From positions 372,001 through 436,000 of the forward strand of contig JANATG010000022.1 in the NCBI GenBank assembly GCA_029449235.1: 64,000 nucleotides of DNA, read 5' to 3'. The position numbers were made by a program, and so were the translations under genes. Position 1 is the first letter of the stretch; the number at the start of each line of letters is the position of its first letter. Below, piece by piece: positions 60,876 to 64,000 of the stretch. The notes beneath the pieces are model-generated. The model made no database searches, was not told the origin of the DNA, and was given only the letters and a program-made list of their open reading frames with translations. The DNA comes from Linnemannia schmuckeri. Lineage: Eukaryota > Mortierellomycota > Mortierellomycetes > Mortierellales > Mortierellaceae.

Positions 60876-61605
60876 AAAAACGAAAAGCGTTGTGCCCCCT
60901 TTTTTTTTTTTTTAGCAAGGGGTGTCGATTTCTAAAGCGTAGATCTATCCCTATTTCTTTACCTACTTTTTGTCTGTCCCTTTTCAACACATCAACTTAA
61001 TAGAAAAAAAACCCATTTTTTTTTAACGAAAAACATAAATCTTCATCACATTTTTTTTGCATTGAACAATACCCACAATTTGAAATAAAAACAAAGAAAA
61101 AAAATAACGAAGAGTGTATGTTAAGGACGCAGTCAAGGGTAAAGAAAGGGCGAGAGAAAACGAAGCTTTTGTTCCGAATTATAAGCCCAACGCGAACGGA
61201 ACGGACGCGACACTTTTGTTTCTTGTTTAGTCTTTATATCTGTAGATTTGTTTCCTCCATTATCATCCGTGAGCAAAAAAAAAAAGAAGTGGAGAGAGTT
61301 GGTGTACAAGCAGCTGGCAAAGGAAAGGCAAAAGAAGAGGCGACGGGCAGTAGTAAAAGAGTGAAGCGAGCAGAGGAAGAAGAAAGTGAAGAGAAGGAAA
61401 TATACTGGAGAGAGTGGAGGAAGGAGGAAGAGTGGGAAGTGCGAGAAAGGGAGCAATCCAGGTGTGTCTTTGTGAGCTACCTCTACTGATCATTGGAGTT
61501 GTGAATGATAAAATGTTGTCCGCGAAAACAGCATGTTTTGTTTTTCAGTAGAGGAAAAAAAGGGCGCGTAGCCTTGTAAATGCCAACGCACTCAAAAAAG
61601 AGCAT
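60876..61605. other. Convergent 3' region, CotH-3 / RRM gene
   Basis: 730 bases holding the 3' UTRs of two converging genes; AT-rich with AAATAAAA-like signals near 61083 and A/G-rich sequence after 61260. No gene was seen. Confidence 0.5.
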
Positions 61606-64000
61606 TTAGTTGGACTTGCGTGCAGGACCACGAGTGTCAGGGGCACGAGATGACGAGGAGGAACTCTCAGGTCCACCGCGACTCTGGGCTCCCGAAGCAT
61701 AGCGCGGAGGAACCACTGCCGAAACTTCAAGCAGTCCAGGTCGTCTGGCTATTCCGCCTCCTCCAGTCATGGGGAGAGGAGTATACCAGACAGGCGCGGG
61801 GACTGGAGGGGGAGGAGGACCGTGAGTTCCTGCGGCAGGAGGGCCTGAGACCGGAGGCGCGCCCGAGGGGTTGTGTTGCTCGTACATGCTGTACATCGAG
61901 CCAGATCCACCGGGGCCTGGAGGGGGAGGGGGAGGGTAGTACATTCCTTCAGGACCTTGACCGTAACCTGTGTAGTCGTAGTTGCCCGCGCCGCGTTGAC
62001 CTGTCAAATATATGTATCACAGTGGTACGTTAGCATCGAACTAATAATCACAAGCACACGATGGGCAACGGTTTCCCAAAGCGGAGGCTTGTAACTAATA
62101 TCAGTCATGAATGTACCTTGTCCGGCGTTCTGGTTTGATCCGTACTGTTCAGGATTCTGTTGACTTCCCTATATAGATGTAAAAGCAAGTGATCATGGTT
62201 GGTGCTAATCTCAAAAAATTGAAAGCGACAAAAGGATGCGCGCCTTACTGCAAAATCAACATCATTACACTATACCTGTTGGTTGTAAACTCCGGGTGCA
62301 GGGTAGTATGGCTGTCCAGTCTCGGTCGAAGGAAGACCGCGGGGAGGGGCACTTGGCTGACCCATCATCGTCGCTGGCTGTGGAGGAGGGGGGCCATAGT
62401 ATCCATGAGGTGCCATGGGCATTCCAGGGTACCCATAGTAGGAATGATAGTAAATTGGTCGTCCAACGTTCGGTCCTCGGAAAGGGGGATAGGCGTGTCC
62501 GTATCCATGACCATGGGGACCGGCAGGCGCTCCAGGGGCACGAGGCATATCAGGAACATCGACCAAGTTCCTGGCTGCCTGCATGGCTGCGTTCTGGCGC
62601 TGCACGCGATACTCGCTTGTCTCTCGGTGCTGAACACGGATTGTGGTCCCCAAGAACTGCGTGTTATTCTAGAATGGTCAAAAGCAAAAAATGAAAAAGA
62701 GTCGAGGAGGTCAGCACATGACTCTATTGAAACAGAACCCATCATGTAGTCCTAATTTCAAAAGCAGAAAAGAATGGCAAGAGTACTCACCTCATGGTCA
62801 ATGGCCTTTCGAGCAGCTTGCTCGCTGTCGTACTCGATAAAAGCAAAAGCAGTGGGTCGGCTAGCACCCATCTTGTTTTTCTTGACCAGATGAATGTTTT
62901 TGATGTTACCATAGCCTTGGAACCGCTCGTGCAGAAGGGCTTCGGTCGCCAGGTCGGGGTTCAGCTGACCTACAAAGACTGACTCCTTTTCGATTTGGTT
63001 CTGGCTTGAGAGGTTAGGCGCCCACTCAACTGTCCAGTGAGAGTTGGCGCGAAGAGCCTAGTCGCAAAAATAAAAACAAAAGTGAAGGTTGATGCAGAAT
63101 GCATGTTAGAGGAGTCGATCGAAAGAAATGGAAGGTGATGTCATATCATATCCGGAAGACGCGAAAGAAAGAGAGTGCAACCCACGATGTAGGCCTTAAT
63201 GGCATCATCGCGATAAGCAAACTTGGAAAATGCGTAGCGCTTGTGTCTTGAGGTGGGGCGCGGATCGTGGAAGATGGACACATCCTCTACCGGACCGTAT
63301 TGCTCGAGGGCGTCAATCAGGTCCTAATGCGATGACATCAAAGCATAATTCGAAGGTTGTGAAATTTGCACGTGCATTCGTGTAACATACATTTTTGAGA
63401 CAACAAACAACGCGAAAAACAAGTCAAGCACAGACGCAGTCAAGTACCTGCTCAGTGGTGCCGCGAGAGAAACGAAGAATAAATAAGGTGCGGTTAACGC
63501 GCGCCTGCTCAATACGGATGTGTCGTCCATCGATGATCGTGTTCTGGGCCTCGACCATCGCCCTCTGCGCATCTTCAATATTCTATTTGATCACAAGAAA
63601 AAAAGGCAAAGAGGACGAAGGTAGCAGTCATTCGCGACCATCTGACAGACAAGAACGAAAAAATGACTATCCAGCAGGCAATTGGAGTGATTGCTTGAAT
63701 TACTAGCAAACCTACCTCAAACTGAACAAACGAGTAAGGCCGCTGCATCCAGTCCTTCAAGACCTTGACATTTAATAGAGTACCCCACTTCTGAAAATGT
63801 TCAGTAACCGATTCAACCAACTGGGTATCGGTACGGGTTGCAGCCAGGCTAGAGGTGAGAGATTGAAGCGAAAGAGTCAAAGAAAAAACGACGACGCGCC
63901 AAAAACACCAGGAAAGACAGAAAGAAGGCTAGTACTCACCACAACGGGCAGCCAAGGGTAGTATGTCACAGAAAGAATTACCTTGCAACAAAAAGACACG
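61606..64000 (-). CDS. Three-RRM RNA-binding protein, 5' end outside window
   Basis: Visible exons in coding order: (64000)..63982, 63848..63716, 63582..63448, 63323..63186, 63057..62791, 62668..62276, 62168..62117, 62000..61606; phase kept. Three RRMs follow each other: RRM1 CLFVASLAATRTDTQLVESV to RPYSFVQFENIEDAQRAM; RRM2 RTLFILRFSRGTTEQDLIDA to KRYAFSKFAYRDDAIKAY, short in its second half; RRM3 ESVFVGQLNPDLATEALLHE to RPTAFAFIEYDSEQAARKAI. RNP-1 aromatics are present in each. A Pro/Gly/Tyr-rich low-complexity C-terminus follows (YYPPPPPPGPGG; GPPPPPVPAP) and ends in an Arg/Ser-rich tail with RGPARKSN. The arrangement recalls fungal Cip1/Cip2- or Csx1-like regulators of mRNA stability, but I would not name it more exactly. 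Upstream coding sequence beyond 64000 is missing. Confidence 0.88.

Noticed and set aside
1..64000. CRISPR arrays, insertion sequences or bacterial operons
   Set aside because: The window is eukaryotic with spliced genes; no regularly spaced repeats, transposase motifs or terminal inverted repeats were recognised.

Overview
The window is nuclear DNA of a filamentous fungus, most likely an early-diverging Mucoromycota species of the Mortierella type. This rests on dense short introns (GTAAGT-like donors, TAG/CAG acceptors), long TC-rich leaders upstream of start codons, glutamine- and serine-rich runs in regulatory proteins, and a tandem family of secreted CotH-kinase proteins, which are typical of Mucoromycota. 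The lineage is inferred from gene content; no rRNA or barcode gene is present. All gene models were spliced by hand with reading phase checked at every junction; none is supported by transcripts.

Left part (1-23 kb): the 3' part of a complex I accessory subunit resembling the fungal 21-kDa/NUXM family; a full-length ABCC (MRP-type) transporter on the minus strand; a plus-strand gene for a poly-glutamine protein with two CCCH zinc fingers, possibly starting in a remote first exon 3.6 kb upstream; ribosomal protein uS11 (minus); Bud6/AIP3 (minus); and the complex I 30-kDa subunit NDUFS3 (minus).

Middle part (23-41 kb): a DNA 3'-phosphatase/5'-kinase (PNKP), divergent from NDUFS3; a 1,439-residue acidic disordered protein with two SUMO-interaction-like motifs; an unrecognised 932-residue Ser/Thr/Pro-rich protein (minus); nicotinamide riboside kinase; RNA polymerase II subunit RPB4 (minus); and the INO80 subunit ARP5 (13 exons). 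These are mostly single-copy housekeeping genes in divergent or convergent pairs.

Right part (41-61 kb): three tandem plus-strand CotH-kinase genes, each with an isolated signal-peptide exon, an intact TD[MF]DGTFG motif and a hydrophobic C-terminal tail suggesting GPI anchoring. They are separated by long gene-poor DNA and differ in intron structure. The window closes with a three-RRM RNA-binding protein (minus) whose 5' end lies beyond base 64000.

The most interesting points are the CotH array (intron 1 size differences, loss of intron 2 in copy 3, a stop-free 3n intron 2 in copy 2), a possible mitochondrial leader on PNKP, a candidate intron that overlaps the stop codon of uS11 without changing the protein, the remote first exon of the CCCH gene, and the acidic protein with two SIM-like motifs. 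I saw no convincing tRNA, rRNA, transposon or CRISPR.
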